Assembly: GCF_001949145.1 (NCBI RefSeq)
Contig: NW_019091388.1
Span: 1,509,720 to 1,544,934, forward strand
Direction: 5' to 3'
DNA length: 35,215 bases
Origin: Acanthaster planci
Lineage: Eukaryota > Echinodermata > Asteroidea > Valvatida > Acanthasteridae
Below, piece after piece: positions 9,319 to 20,469 of the stretch (position 1 is the first letter of the stretch; every line of letters starts with the position of its first letter). The notes under the pieces were generated by a model. That model was not told the origin of the DNA and made no database searches. It was given only the letters and a program-made list of their open reading frames with translations. The position numbers and the translations under genes were made by a program.

Positions 9319-11920
9319 CCACTAAAAAAAGAAAGAGGGTAGTTTTGGGCAAATTGTCAGCAACTGTACGAATGTATGTACAGGTTTACACGTACACAAG
9401 TGCACTGTGTCTGTTTATGACTACACTGCACCAAAAATGCATATACACTAGTGTAAACTTTTTTTCACCCCGTGCAAGCATGAGCAATATGCAGGAGTAC
9501 AGTTAAAGTGCATCATGCCCCTTTTCTCAACTACATGTACCACCTACATGTACTGTAACATGTACATGCATGTACACAAGTACCTAGCACTTTGCATGTG
9601 AGCCCCTACTGATTACAGTGCCAAGTCCACTACATAGGCAATGTGCAATGTAGCAGTACATGTACATGTAGGCCTACTCTTCTTCAATTGGGAATGATGG
9701 ATTGTACTATACATGTACATGTACTGGTGACATAGATTTACAATGTAGGTCTATACTGTAGGTATGGTGTACATGCACATATACATCACTAATAATTTTG
9801 ATCCAGAAATACTGGTTTTTCTATTTTTATTATTCTTTAAACGTGACATTCCATTTCAACCAATACAAATGCAAAAAGTGAAAAAAAAACCGTAGGTTAT
9901 CTTGTACATGTAGAAGCCAGGTTCATACTTGGAGTGAAAGCATATATGAATAAAATTATACACGTACTGGTACATGAATGATGTCGGATCAAATGTCCAA
10001 GCTGCTACAAAAACACCCTGTAGTAAGCCTTCAATTTCACAAAACAAAATCATCATAGACACGACGGCAAAAAACCTCTTGTTGAAAGCCAGTTTGATAA
10101 AACTTGGTTACAGTGACGCAACAAAGCTACATGTACGTACTGATACATGTACATGTACCCAGCATGAACATGTATACATATACATACGTTGCAGATGTCT
10201 TTTGGTACATAAACATGTACGTACATGTACCTGTCGAAGCACACTGAAAGCATTCATCTCTCTTTGACATAATTAATATAGGATGAACTAATGCATACGC
10301 CAATGGTTCATTACGAATCTCATAGAATGCTCACATCTAGCTGGGATGATTCAGGCAAGACCACATATCCGACTTGCTCATCAGACATGCATGCACACAG
10401 CATTGTTCCATGTCAAACTGGAAACAGTATGCACGTGTTGGTACCATCGGTACATGTAAACAGTCTACATGTACATGGCACACTGACGTGTACACATAAA
10501 TCCTTGGGTGTTCTCATTAGCTGAATGTGCAGGTCGGTATCAACCTCCTCCAATCAATACACTGCGATGATTACTCATCCTGACTTTACTCAGAGTCAGA
10601 ATGTTCTTCACGGACTCCGTACACCATACATACTGTACACTGTATATTGCATTTACAGCACACCCACAATGTAGTCCCTTTGGTGTACTGTACATGTACC
10701 GTACATGTACAATGTCCCTAGCTGATGGCAATTGAGGATAGACCAGTTGGCTACTAAATGTACATATGTAAATACATCATCTCCCACTCCCTCTTTTTTT
10801 TTTTTTCAACAGACCTTCTACTGCCCAAGACATCAATGCCTCTCAGCCATTTCATGTTGGGATTTCACACAACAAAACTGTCACAATGTCAAGATTTTTG
10901 CCATGAATTTGGGCTGAAAAAGACAATTTTTGTAATGGCAATTTCAACATCAACCCCTTGAGCAAGGTATTGCTTCTTTAACTTGAAACGGGCCCAAGTT
11001 TTATTTTTGGCCAGAAATATCGACCTTTTAAAATGGCAAGATAAATGTACATGTACTAATGGTACATGTAGTATATACATTGTATGCGCATTGTACTTTA
11101 TGCAGAATTGTGATTTGTACAATACCGTACATGCAGTCCCATGCCAAGTACAAAGAATATCTCATTGGTTTCGTTCACAGTGAGGTCTGGTGGATTTAAC
11201 AGAGTTCTGGGAAATCTGCCTCAGGAGATTTGATAACAAAGATGAATAGCACACAGAGAATTGGAGATCAACCTTTTTAGCCTGAACTAGAGCCTCGCTT
11301 TGGATACTTTATGAGTCACAGACGGGTCAAGCAGGTTTTTGCAAAGATACATGTACACTCTGACACAGAATCAACATTAAACATGTACTGTTATATGTGC
11401 ATGTATGTATTGGTACATGCACATACTGAAAGCACACATGTACATGTACCGGTACAGTACATGTACCTAACTGGTACCACATCTGAGCTCAAGTGGAAGA
11501 ATCTTCACAGGATACAGATATCAAAATCTTTGCTGCTTGGAGAATGATGCCTTATGCTTTTAGATTTCAAGTCCAAATGTGCTTTTATATGCATGTTAAA
11601 GGCAGGCAATAGAACCTAATGCATGAAGCCCTGCCCCATGGTATTCTGACTATGAGCTGTGATTTATGTCCGACAAGCGTACACAGAACTGACATGCATG
11701 CATGCACACGACATGCAGCTAGCTAGGGCATGCACTAGTGAGGCACTTGAGGGGAGCACGTGTTAATTGCCAATGTGTGTAGTGGGCAAGACTCACTGGA
11801 TCAGTCTACCGGTACTTAGACTTTGCTCTGAGTGACCAACGAAATTGCAGTGATCAAAGTTGAAACGTAAAGACTGAGAACTATGTACCCATAATTTGCT
11901 CTTTTACACGTACACAGGCT
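9319..11920. other. Mostly non-coding, rich in TACATGTA words
   Basis: The word clusters are at 9530-9725, 10130-10240, 10440-10500, 10690-10710 and 11340-11470. The only candidate coding segment is 10813-10961, listed separately. Palindromic GCATGCATGCATGC-like sequence lies near 11694-11707. No promoter or terminator is assignable. Confidence 0.5.
10813..10961 (+). CDS. Candidate exon after a strong polypyrimidine acceptor
   Basis: A run of T followed by CAACAG (acceptor ending 10812) precedes an open frame with two leading bases, then 48 codons to TGA at 10959. It reads LLLPKTSMPLSHFMLGFH, then KLSQCQDFCHEFGLKK, then a serine/threonine end. Composition is plausible for a protein and free of repeat bias. 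No family is recognised. A donor (AGCAAG|GTATTG near 10967) would suit a different frame. Acceptor-like T-runs also occur by chance in this AT-rich DNA. Confidence 0.22.
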
Positions 11921-12100
11921 ACGATCCTGTACAAATATTGTTGGACTATGCCTCCCCCTCGCCCCGTCAGTGTCAGTTTCTCACTGGGTAAGCTGGGCTT
12001 AATCTTGGTCCAATAAATGACCGCAACATTGAATGGGGGAGAGGGGGATCTTTTCACCGCGCTTCCCACAAGATGTTCCAACTATTTTGTCCAGGAATGT
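11921..12100. mobile_element. 180-bp MITE, copy 1 (ACAATCCTGGACAAA ends)
   Basis: It aligns along its whole length with the element at 12775-12953, sharing GGGTAAGCTGGGCTTAA, TTGGTCCAATAAATGAC and CCAACTATTTTGTCCAGGA. The left end (ACGATCCTGTACAAA) has drifted from the consensus, while the right end still matches. It is non-coding. The overlapping minus-strand and plus-strand frames here are element sequence. Confidence 0.8.
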
Positions 12101-12774
12101 CTGAGTTTCTTAGTGGAAAGTGGGGGTCATGAGTGTGGGTCTGTCTTGCCCAGGAGGGCGGGGGTTTGCCGCGTTGTTATTTTGGGCGTTGCGGTGTGAT
12201 ACTGCAAGCATTAGATGGTTAATGACTAAATAGGCAAGGTGTGGTAGTATTCCCTGTCAAGAGCATAATAACCCCCCCCTAAAAAAAAGTACATGTAAAT
12301 ACATAGTTATTTAATATTTAGTGATACAACAGCTATGGTCACCCATCTGTACGGGATTTTTTCAGTGGAAGGGTTCATAGTAAATTTGCAAGGATGTGAT
12401 TGCTGCTCGCAGGTATTAGCAACAAGAGTTAAGTTGGCCATTGAAAATGGGATAAGTTGGGTGCATCGTGAATGGTGCACCATACAATTCCAGCACACAT
12501 CTCTCTCAAATGAAGTTTTTTATTTGCTCTGAAGGGCTATATGGTTATATGAGGAGAACACAATTCTGTCTGAGCACTTTTCACTTTCTGGTTGGGTTTC
12601 AGATGAAACGTTGCAACGGTGAACCTTGAAAGAAAAAGAAAAAGGATGTGAGTGACTCTCCTTTTTTCGGTTGAGGTGGTGTACCGTTGCGGTTGTTATC
12701 GCGCGCGCGCATGCAGCATTTTTTAAGAGCGACAGGTACGCACTCCCTATTAAGATTAGGCGGACTTTTTAGAG
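12101..12774. other. Non-coding interval between two related MITEs
   Basis: No supportable gene is present. It contains a C-run followed by an A-run near 12270-12288 and a short alternating GC stretch (GCGCGCGCGCATGC, about 12700-12713) that could adopt unusual structure. The frame at 12335-12532 has mixed composition and no matching splice or start context. Confidence 0.5.
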
Positions 12775-12953
12775 ACAATCCTGGACAAATCTCATTGGAA
12801 CATGCCTCCCCTCACCCCCTGTCAATGTTGTTTCTCATTGGGTAAGCTGGGCTTAAACTTGGTCCAATAAATGACAGCAACACTGAATGGGGGAGGAGGG
12901 ATCTTTTCACTGTGCTTTCCACAAGGTGTTCCAACTATTTTGTCCAGGATTGT
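12775..12953. mobile_element. 179-bp MITE, copy 2 (ACAATCCTGGACAAA ends)
   Basis: The left end ACAATCCTGGACAAA and the reversed right end ACAATCCTGGACAAA match over 15 bp. After a short mismatch they match again over TTGGAACA. The interior matches copy 1 at 11921-12100 with small indels. The superfamily is not clear from the ends, and no target duplication is evident. Confidence 0.85.
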
Positions 12954-13454
12954 AGTTAAGCTTTCTTATGTACATGTGGACCCCTCTCATAATGTCTAAA
13001 TGGGGGAGGGGTTAATATTTGCAGAAATATCACCCTAAGTTGCTGTCAGGTTTTACCTCAACTGAAAAGTACATATTAAGTACATGAACTTACTAATGGA
13101 GTTTTCTGTTTTCTTCCTTTTTGATTGATTTTTCTGACAGCTGATTGAGATTTTTGTAAACACTTCTTGTTCTTGTACATTGTACATGTTAGAATGAGTG
13201 GACCCTATTGGGCAAGAGGCTGTGACATACAGACTGTAAATGATTTGCTGAATTCCATTCCACTACTTAAACTTGGATCTGAACCTACTGCTACCAAGTT
13301 AGCTCAACCAAAAAAAAATACATCCACACATACATGTACATGTACTACTAGTACTGTCCATGTACATGTACACACATGTACGGTACCAGTATGTACATGT
13401 ACTGTTGTATGTACGGCACATACATGCATAGAGGATGAGATTACAGTCAATTGA

Positions 13455-13727
13455 TATTTTCTGAATTTATTGTACTGTAACTGCCTGGACATAACCTACG
13501 TGGATGCGTACGGTATGATCACATTCATGGCGGCTCATCTGACCTTGATAAATGACATACATGTATTAGACGCTGATCCTTTTAATGAGGGTAAGGTATG
13601 GTATTGCAAGGCAGGCAGTGGAGTGTGCACTTGCCACGATGACTGTGTGAAACACAGTAGACAGACTGAGCACCCAAATGCACATATTGTTTGTCACGAA
13701 TGTTCCAGTCTTTGTACATGTAAGTAA
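13455..13727 (+). CDS. Candidate exon or frame, cysteine/histidine-rich
   Basis: The frame is open from 13455 to a TAA at 13725. The first half (ITYVDAYGMITFMAAHLT) and second half (WYCKAGSGVCTCHDDC, then VCHECSSLCTC) look like protein. The second half has a cluster of about ten Cys with several His, which could suggest a metal-binding fold, but I cannot match a known zinc-finger spacing. A near-perfect donor (ACAT|GTAAGTAAG at 13718) sits at the end and another (GAGG|GTAAGG) lies inside. No good acceptor is visible upstream. Part of the Cys content comes from TGTACATGTA words, which lowers confidence. Confidence 0.22.
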   Translation, partial: YFLNLLYCNCLDITYVDAYGMITFMAAHLTLINDIHVLDADPFNEGKVWYCKAGSGVCTCHDDCVKHSRQTEHPNAHIVCHECSSLCTCK

Positions 13728-14462
13728 GCAGTGGTACACAACAACTTTTGATACAGTACATGTGCAGCCTCATTTTACCAACCAGTATCCAAACAAACGC
13801 ATCAATAATGATCTTCATAATGTACATGTAAATGAACAATGCACAATAAAGGATATATTTGTACAGAATAATATGATCTGTTGCACTGTCAGATTCACAT
13901 GCACACATAATGCAACATGTGACCACTACACTAAGCATACAAGTACCGGTATATACATGTACATGTGTGATACCCTCTCAGCTCAGTAACCTTATTGCAA
14001 GATTATGAACCATGTACATTTATGTCTACCAAAAAAAAAATCAAAGCTACTGAGCTACATGTACATGCACCTGAACTTACATGTACATGCACAATGTATA
14101 CGAAATTATACATGTACCTTGTGAATAGAGATTACTTGAATAGGATTTCTCTGCTTTACCAATCGGATTCAGCTTAATATCTTGGTTCGTATCTCCAGAT
14201 AGTTTTTTTGCTCTGGGCTTATCAACATCCATGCTAGTCTGGAATACTCCCTGATGTTAGTACTCTGCTGTGGGGAGTGATCAGCGATAAGGCTCCTAAT
14301 AAGCTAAGCACATGAAGCACCCGACCTTTGATCATGCATACAGCACAAAACTGTAATACTCATACGGTAGTCTGCGGGGCCTGCTTCAGCTTGGCATTGT
14401 CACCGAAGAGTTGGTGGGGGGGGGGAGAGAATCGCATCAGAATCCATAGCGTGTCCCTTTGA

Positions 14463-14759
14463 CCGTTTGGCAATGCTCTGAGTGTTACCCCAGAACAGTC
14501 TGGATTTCAACATTCCGTCGCCGCCAAATTGCACTTGGAAAATGTCATCGGGAAAATGGACAGGCGCTGTGCATCCCACATAATCTCAGCCGGAGGAAGT
14601 TTGCTGTTCACTGCATACTGTATATTATGTGTGTGCAATAATCCCATGAATGCAAGGACTGTGAAAAGATGGTTACACTACACTTGCACAGTTACAGAAG
14701 ACACACAGCACGTTGTATACAGTACATTAGCTGGAACCATGTGCGCATGCAAATCATAA
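14463..14759 (+). CDS. Candidate exon or open frame, unrecognised
   Basis: A frame without an early ATG is open for 98 codons to a TAA at 14757. The first 45 residues look coded (ALSVTPEQSGFQHSVAAK, then ENVIGKMDRRCASHIISAGG). A possible acceptor is GAGTGTTACCCCAG, ending at about 14491. The later part becomes Cys/Thr/His-rich and resembles repeat-derived translation, so a real exon would probably end near 14600. I could not find a good donor there. Confidence 0.2.
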   Translation, partial: PFGNALSVTPEQSGFQHSVAAKLHLENVIGKMDRRCASHIISAGGSLLFTAYCILCVCNNPMNARTVKRWLHYTCTVTEDTQHVVYSTLAGTMCACKS

Positions 14760-17700
14760 TGCAGGTGACTTCACAGCAGCAGCATGTAATGAACTTGTTT
14801 GAGTACAATGCATGTACCATAATCTGTTCCATCTTTGCACTCAACCTTCATGAGCACAGAGTTCACGAGTACCGGTACAAGAACGAGGAAATTTTGTTCC
14901 GGTATGTTCAATAAACACACATGCACAACAACAATGAGCCTGTTTAAGAGGAAATGAAAACTAAGAATAGTTTAATTAAGGTGCTACCATTGAATGTACA
15001 GTTTATTTCCTAAGAGACTCTTATTTTGCAGACACATACACATTGTACATGCATGTCATGATGTACATGTACTGTACGGTACGTACTGAGAGAAGAAATC
15101 AAATTCTGAACCAAAGCCTGACTGGCATGCCCCACTTTAGTTTAGGTGAGTGCTCTCTTTGATCCCAGGAGACTTGTATTTGTACACCTGCAATCACCTC
15201 TGTGAAGGCACAAGTGCCGAAAACTCTGGAAAAAAGAACTGGTTATTCAATGCAACACAACAAAAGACCAGCCAATGTTAACCAGGGAGGCTGAGAGGGC
15301 ACTCATTTTTTGCACTGGAATACCACTGCACACTGCACTGAAGTGGGAAATCACTGCATTAAGTTCCAACCACCTCACGAGCAGGACAGTAGGCTCTACA
15401 TACATGTACATTCTCAGACTTTTTATTTGGTTTTTACACAAAGAGTACTCCAGAGATTGTTTTGCATTCCCCAATAAATGGAAATGGTGTGAAATGTAAG
15501 TGAAATCCAAATTGTGTCATTTACGTGCGAACAAATACTTAGTCAAGGGGCAAAAAGTGAAAAGGCAAGCTCTTCAGTCTAAAATGACACAGAGTCCAGA
15601 TTTGTGAGGTTACTCCTGGCTGGAGCATAATAATTCCAATATACCCTCTGCATGTTAGATTACTGGTGTGATACTAAATCCTTATCTTCTTTAACTGTAT
15701 ATGTACATGTATCATTAAATACGCTTTCCTCCACAAATCATGCCCGCAAATCATGTCTGCAAATGATTTCTCTTTAAAAGGAAGGCTAACTTTTTTTACC
15801 TGTGGAAACATGTCTGATAAAATGGTCTGTTTCAACATGCTTCATAAATGACTTACAGTAGGCAGTAATGATCAACTGTGAAAAGTATTCTCAGGAAATG
15901 CAAGCTAAATTACATGTAGGTTTCGCAGCAAAAATCTGAATTCCACAAAACTTTAAATCCGAGGTTTTGTTGTTAATTTTTTGCTTGTTTTTGATTTTCT
16001 GTACATTGATGGCATTCACGTTCCTTTGAACAGGAGGGGCAGTTTCTTACTAACTACATGTAAAGGTGACTTTTCTCTTTGTTGATGTGAATGATACATA
16101 GGTTCCCCATATTTACCAAAATAACAGTGTAATTACACAGGAACCGTTTAGAGTGGTACAAATCTCTTAATACTTAAACACACCTGAAAGTTTACTGCAG
16201 GAACCCAAAATAATGTAAAGACTGTACAATAATCCTGACACCTTGGCCCAATTTTCCTTACAATAAAACCCCACCCCATAATGCCGTCTTACACATGGGT
16301 ATTCAGGTACAGTACTATTACAGCACAGCGCAATCTAAGCAATGGCACAGTGTGCTTCCAATGTTACCGGTAAGTGCATCGTGTATTCAGTGTTATACAA
16401 TTACTGGCAGACTCACTTTCCGCTTTTCATCGATTTTAAAGCCAGGAACTATACATGTAAAAACCTTTGGCCCATGACTGAGCCCTTATTTGTTGCAACA
16501 TGTCAGGATTTGTTGAAAGTGTGACAGGAGGTTTGACAGTTGGGGTCTCAACATCTTAGTACATGCACATGTACAGTACGCGTACGTACTCTCACATGAA
16601 ATAACCTATCCATCACCTCCCTTTGCTTCTGCATCAAATATCAGTCTAGTTACAAAAGAAGTACACAGTTCTTAAAGTAGTTGGTATTTCAAAATACTGT
16701 ACATGTGTAATACATATACCGGTACATGTACATGTACCTGTACATACATGTATTTTCACTCCATAGTCAGGGAACCAAACTACTGAATGGGTCAACCTTC
16801 TAAACGTGTAATCACTTGGCTTCACTCTCAGGGGCGAGTTGAAGATAAGATCATTTAAGACTTGTCTCCCTAAGAAGTTTAAAGACATTCATTTTACTCC
16901 AGAACACATCTGTTTCAATTTTGTACTGGCAAAATAGTCTCGATGTTAAATTCAAGTAGCCCTATTTTCTTCGTGACTATAACATTGGGCCCTTTGATAA
17001 CTTCATTCCACTAAACAAACTTATTGATGTGGGTACATGTAGGTGTTTTTAAGTTTTGTCATTTTTTCTAATGTCATGCATGAACGTACGAGAGATGGCT
17101 TTCACTTCCTGCTGCCGATAGACCAGGGCAGAATTTGCAGGACTGAGCAAAACATGTATAGGCCTACCTGCTTTGTGCATTGATATACTCGAATATAAAG
17201 TGTCTGAAGGTTTAAGCAAGCACACATGTACATGTGCATGTGGCTGAGGGCATGTTGTACACGTACGCTGTACATGTACATACTTGTATATTCCATAGTG
17301 CAGCAGCATGCAACGCACTACGCATGCACTGTCTCAAACATTTTTATAAGCAGCTCGGGAACCGCTGACAATGAAGTTAACTTCCATGACCTCTCTCAAA
17401 TGCTTATTTGGCATATTTGATGGACATGCAAAGTGGGCATCACAACTGAGCCTTTAAAAAACATTCAAGTGGCCAGTAAGAGTGAAGCGGGAAGGGAAAA
17501 TAAACCAAAAATTAATTTGTAAGGGCCTTAGTGAATTGGAATTTCCTGACAGCAAGTTCACAACGATAAAAAATCTCACAGAAAGATGCTTACTTCAAAC
17601 TTCAAGACCTCACTACCGATGCAGGCACAGCGCACACATACAAGGGTGACAAATTGGTCACAATAATCATCCACTATATTTTTGAAATATATGTAGACCT

Positions 17701-18339
17701 TTCAGTACTAAATTTGCTGGGATTCTCAACAAAAATGCAAGACAAGCAAATCTCAAGCTAAGCACATTAAAGGAAGGTCAGCAGGCAACCTTTATTTTGG
17801 ACACCTCTTCATTCTTATTTCAATTTTTTACTTCTTAAATACTAGACATGTGTAGTTTGTGTACCCCGTACTTTGTACAATGTAAGTAATAGTGTATCAA
17901 TAGCCCTAACAGCCTTGGCCCTTTTCAGAGGATGTACATGTACATGTACATCATAACATGTACCCTGAATCCTTCAAAAATCCTCCAACTACCCCCATGA
18001 AAAAAATTGGGTACAGCCTGAATCCTCCAAAATCCCCAAAATTTCTCGAATATGTTCTGTGGAGGGGTGCCCACTGCCTAATCCTTCAAAATCCTCCAGC
18101 AATTCCTCTCAGTGTGAATGGTACCCGATATATTGGATCAGATGGAGGGTTTCATGTATAATGTGGGCATGACTTTATACATAACTTAACATAAACACCA
18201 CAAGGTCTAACCCACAACCTTGAGACAATGCATCCTTCGCAATCAGCAATGCAAATTTGCCATGCAGCCTCAATTCTCCAAAACAATCCGGAGGATTTTT
18301 AAGGATCTGGGATGGTTAGGGCCAGGCTAAACTTACAGC
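14760..18339. other. Non-coding stretch, no supportable gene
   Basis: TACATGTA clusters lie at 15060-15085, 16560-16580, 16697-16752, 17225-17282 and 17935-17951. Two opposed frames overlap at 15247-15510 and I cannot choose between them; a consensus donor (GAAAT|GTAAGTG) follows the plus one at 15496. The rest is AT-rich without signals I can assign. Confidence 0.45.
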
Positions 18340-19138
18340 GCGTTCCCACTTGAACTGGGAAAAGGTGCATCTTGATCCGGCATTTTGGTGTGATCATTAT
18401 CTTTAACCGCAACAAAACTGCGAATTGCGTTCCCACTTACGCTTGATCCACCTTTTCGCACGGACAGGTCGAGCCCGAAAGGTCACTAAGTTCGGTATTG
18501 CATATGCGCTAGCTTCCTGAGCGCATGCTCTGTGGCAGTGTTGCGGGCTTGGATGCGTCACATTGCATGCATGTGACCCTTGCGGTGTTTTGGGTGTGGG
18601 GTTCTATTGACATGACAACCTGGAATCGGACCAAATATTCAGCCTAGTACATTGTCTCTTCAACCTTTGCTTCCGTTTTTGATACTCTGTTACACACACA
18701 CTGTGGGCTATACGCTAACACGGAATTAGTGTGAAATCAAACAAATGAAAAGGTTAGGAAACGGACGAATGCGCAACAAAAATTGTGAAGGGACTACAAT
18801 TACATAGCGGCATACATTCATCGCGCTTGCGTGGTGACACGTTTTTTGTATCCTGCTCCAGGGAAGGATCAAGAAAGGTGGATCTGATCCTGATTAACCT
18901 TGTAACGGTTAGTGTTCCCACTACACACAACTGCTGGATCTGATCCACCAATTGGGGGATCTGTATCCTGCTCCAGAGGAGGGTCAAGAAAGGTGGATCT
19001 GATCCTGATCCACTTTACAACAGTTAGTGTTCCCCCTACACACAATTGCCGGATCTGATCCACCAATTGGGGGATCTGATCCGGCAATTTGGCAAAAGGT
19101 GGATCAGATCTGCCAATTGGTGGATCAAGTGGGAACGC
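18340..19138. mobile_element. Composite non-autonomous DNA element, GCGTTCCCACTTGA ends
   Basis: A 14-bp exact inverted repeat GCGTTCCCACTTGA lies at 18340-18353 and, reversed, at 19125-19138. A second, internal left end (GCGTTCCCACTT, 18427-18438) is followed by CTTGATCCACCTTTT, which matches the sub-terminal sequence of the right end better. This suggests nested or rearranged copies. The interior has no transposase. It contains many GGATC and CCAATTGG palindromes and a 115-bp tandem duplication. The superfamily is not determined and no clear target duplication is visible. Confidence 0.65.
18849..19078. repeat. Two tandem copies of a 115-bp unit
   Basis: Copy 1 is 18849-18963 and copy 2 is 18964-19078. 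Both begin TATCCTGCTCCAG and end CCAATTGGGGGATCTG. They share GGTGGATCTGATCCTGAT and GTTAGTGTTCCC blocks with scattered substitutions. The duplication lies inside the composite element at 18340-19138. It explains the two repetitive minus-strand frames in this interval, which are not genes. Confidence 0.9.
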
Positions 19139-19149
19139 AGTTTTATTTA

Positions 19150-19204
19150 CAGTTGTGCTCAAAATTATTCATACCCTTTGGAAAATAACCTACTTTTCTA
19201 AATT
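19150..19204 (+). repeat. Left terminal inverted repeat of the Tc1 element
   Basis: This 55-bp arm is identical to the reversed right arm except at its position 41 (C here, A in the other). It contains the transposase-binding end of the element, by analogy with other Tc1 members. Confidence 0.95.
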
Positions 19205-19524
19205 CTTCATTTGTAAAAGCTATTATGTTGGTACTTCCACTATATCTTTTGTCTATTTGTTGCAATACACAAAGCCACATGCTGTTGGCTAAACTTTATT
19301 TGCATACTGATAGATACAGCCCAGGTTTTGTTTTTGCTCCTGGTCAAAATTATTTCCACCCTGACAAAATCCCAAGAAAAAATGTCTTTTCATTCATACT
19401 GCTTATTTTCACTTTCTATGACTGCACGAATCTTTGTGAGGAAGCTATTTCAAGATGTTCCAAAAGAATGAATACCTTCTTTTGATGACTTTGTGTTCAA
19501 GATTATTCTCAGTTACTCGTCACC

Positions 19525-20388
19525 ATGGCCAAGAAAAAGGAACTCAGTGAGGATATACGCCAGCGTATCGTGAATGCCCATAAAGAAGGCAAAGGCTACA
19601 AGGCAATTTCCAAGCGATATGAGGTCCCTGTTGCAACAGTTCAGAGTATCATCAAGAAGCATAAGAGGTTCAACACAGTGAAAATCTTCAACGGGCGTGG
19701 CAGGGAGTACAAAATATCGCCTAGACTCCCCAGAAAAATCTGCCTGGAGGCCAACAACTTGATACCCTCGACAAGGAAGGGATGAAAGTGTCATGGGAAA
19801 CCGTCCAGCAAGAACTGCATAAAGGAGGTCTCCAACATGTCCAAGGACACAGGCCCAGGAAGACACTACTACTCAGGAAGAAACATAAGGAGGCTCATCT
19901 GGCATTTGCTGGAGCGCATCTGAATCAAGATCCTACCTCATCGGTCCTGTGGTCTGATGAGACAAAGATGGAGTTGTTTGGCCACATGGATATTGCCTTC
20001 GTCTGGAAGAAGCAAGGGGAAGCACAAGCCGAAGAACACAGTCCTAACCGTAAAGCATGGTGGTGGCAACATAATGCTATGGGGTTGCTTCTCTGCTAGA
20101 GGCACCAGGAACCTCATTAAATATAGCGCATCGTGAAAAAGGAGGATTATATCAAGATCCTTGATAACAATGTGAAAGCGTCTGCTGAGAAACTCCAGCT
20201 TGGACCTGAATTGGACTTACCAGCAGGACAATGACCCCAAGCACACTGTCAAGGTAGTAAAGCAGTGATTCAAGGAAAATGGTGTCCATGTACTGGAATG
20301 GCCAAGTCAAGGTCCTGACTTAAATCCAATAGAGAATCTGTGGACGGGGCTGAAGACCAGAGTGATGGCCAGGATTAGGGAATATTGA
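19525..20388 (+). pseudogene. Tc1-type transposase pseudogene (DD34E)
   Basis: The ATG at 19525 is in good context (CACCATGG). The first frame (19525-19785) encodes the paired-like helix-turn-helix DNA-binding region (SEDIRQRIVNAHKEGKGYKA, KRYEVPVATVQSI) and a GRPR-like linker that reads GRGRE. The frame then shifts. The segment 19782-20099 carries the first catalytic Asp in [12 protein letters not shown] (codon 19956). Further shifts follow at about 20100-20210. The last segment has the second Asp in QQDNDPKHT (codon 20227) and the Glu in DLNPIENLW (codon 20332), 34 residues apart as in Tc1. A TGA at 20266 interrupts it, and the frame ends at 20386, short of the usual C-terminus. All three catalytic residues survive, but the gene cannot make a full protein as written. 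Confidence 0.93.
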
Positions 20389-20469
20389 ATTATGGGATGG
20401 TAAAGTTTGAACAATTTTGGGCACGTTTTTATGGGAATGTCTCCCAAGTGACCCATTTTCGGTAATACT

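Larger units (their letters stand above)
306..17951. repeat. Domain saturated with the palindromic word TACATGTA
   Basis: The self-complementary octamer TACATGTA, often extended to GTACATGTAC or fused to TACCGGTA or GTACGTAC, recurs every few hundred bases from about 0.3 kb to 18 kb. Dense clusters lie at about 6360-6570, 7335-7600, 9530-9725, 10130-10240, 11340-11470, 13325-13410, 14050-14120 and 16560-16755. Copies are mostly isolated or in runs of two or three, so this is a dispersed word and not one long microsatellite. After about 20.7 kb I noticed only a handful, for example near 22020, 22555, 27628, 32205 and 32996. The function is unknown. The many His/Val/Cys/Thr/Tyr-rich short frames in this half are by-products of it. 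Confidence 0.85.

Noticed and set aside
15247-15510. Overlapping opposed frames, both fairly protein-like, with a consensus donor after the plus one
   Set aside because: I could not decide between strands, found no acceptor, and saw no family match.
18754-19162. Two minus-strand frames with repeated DPP and DQI motifs
   Set aside because: They are translations of the 115-bp tandem repeat and element ends.
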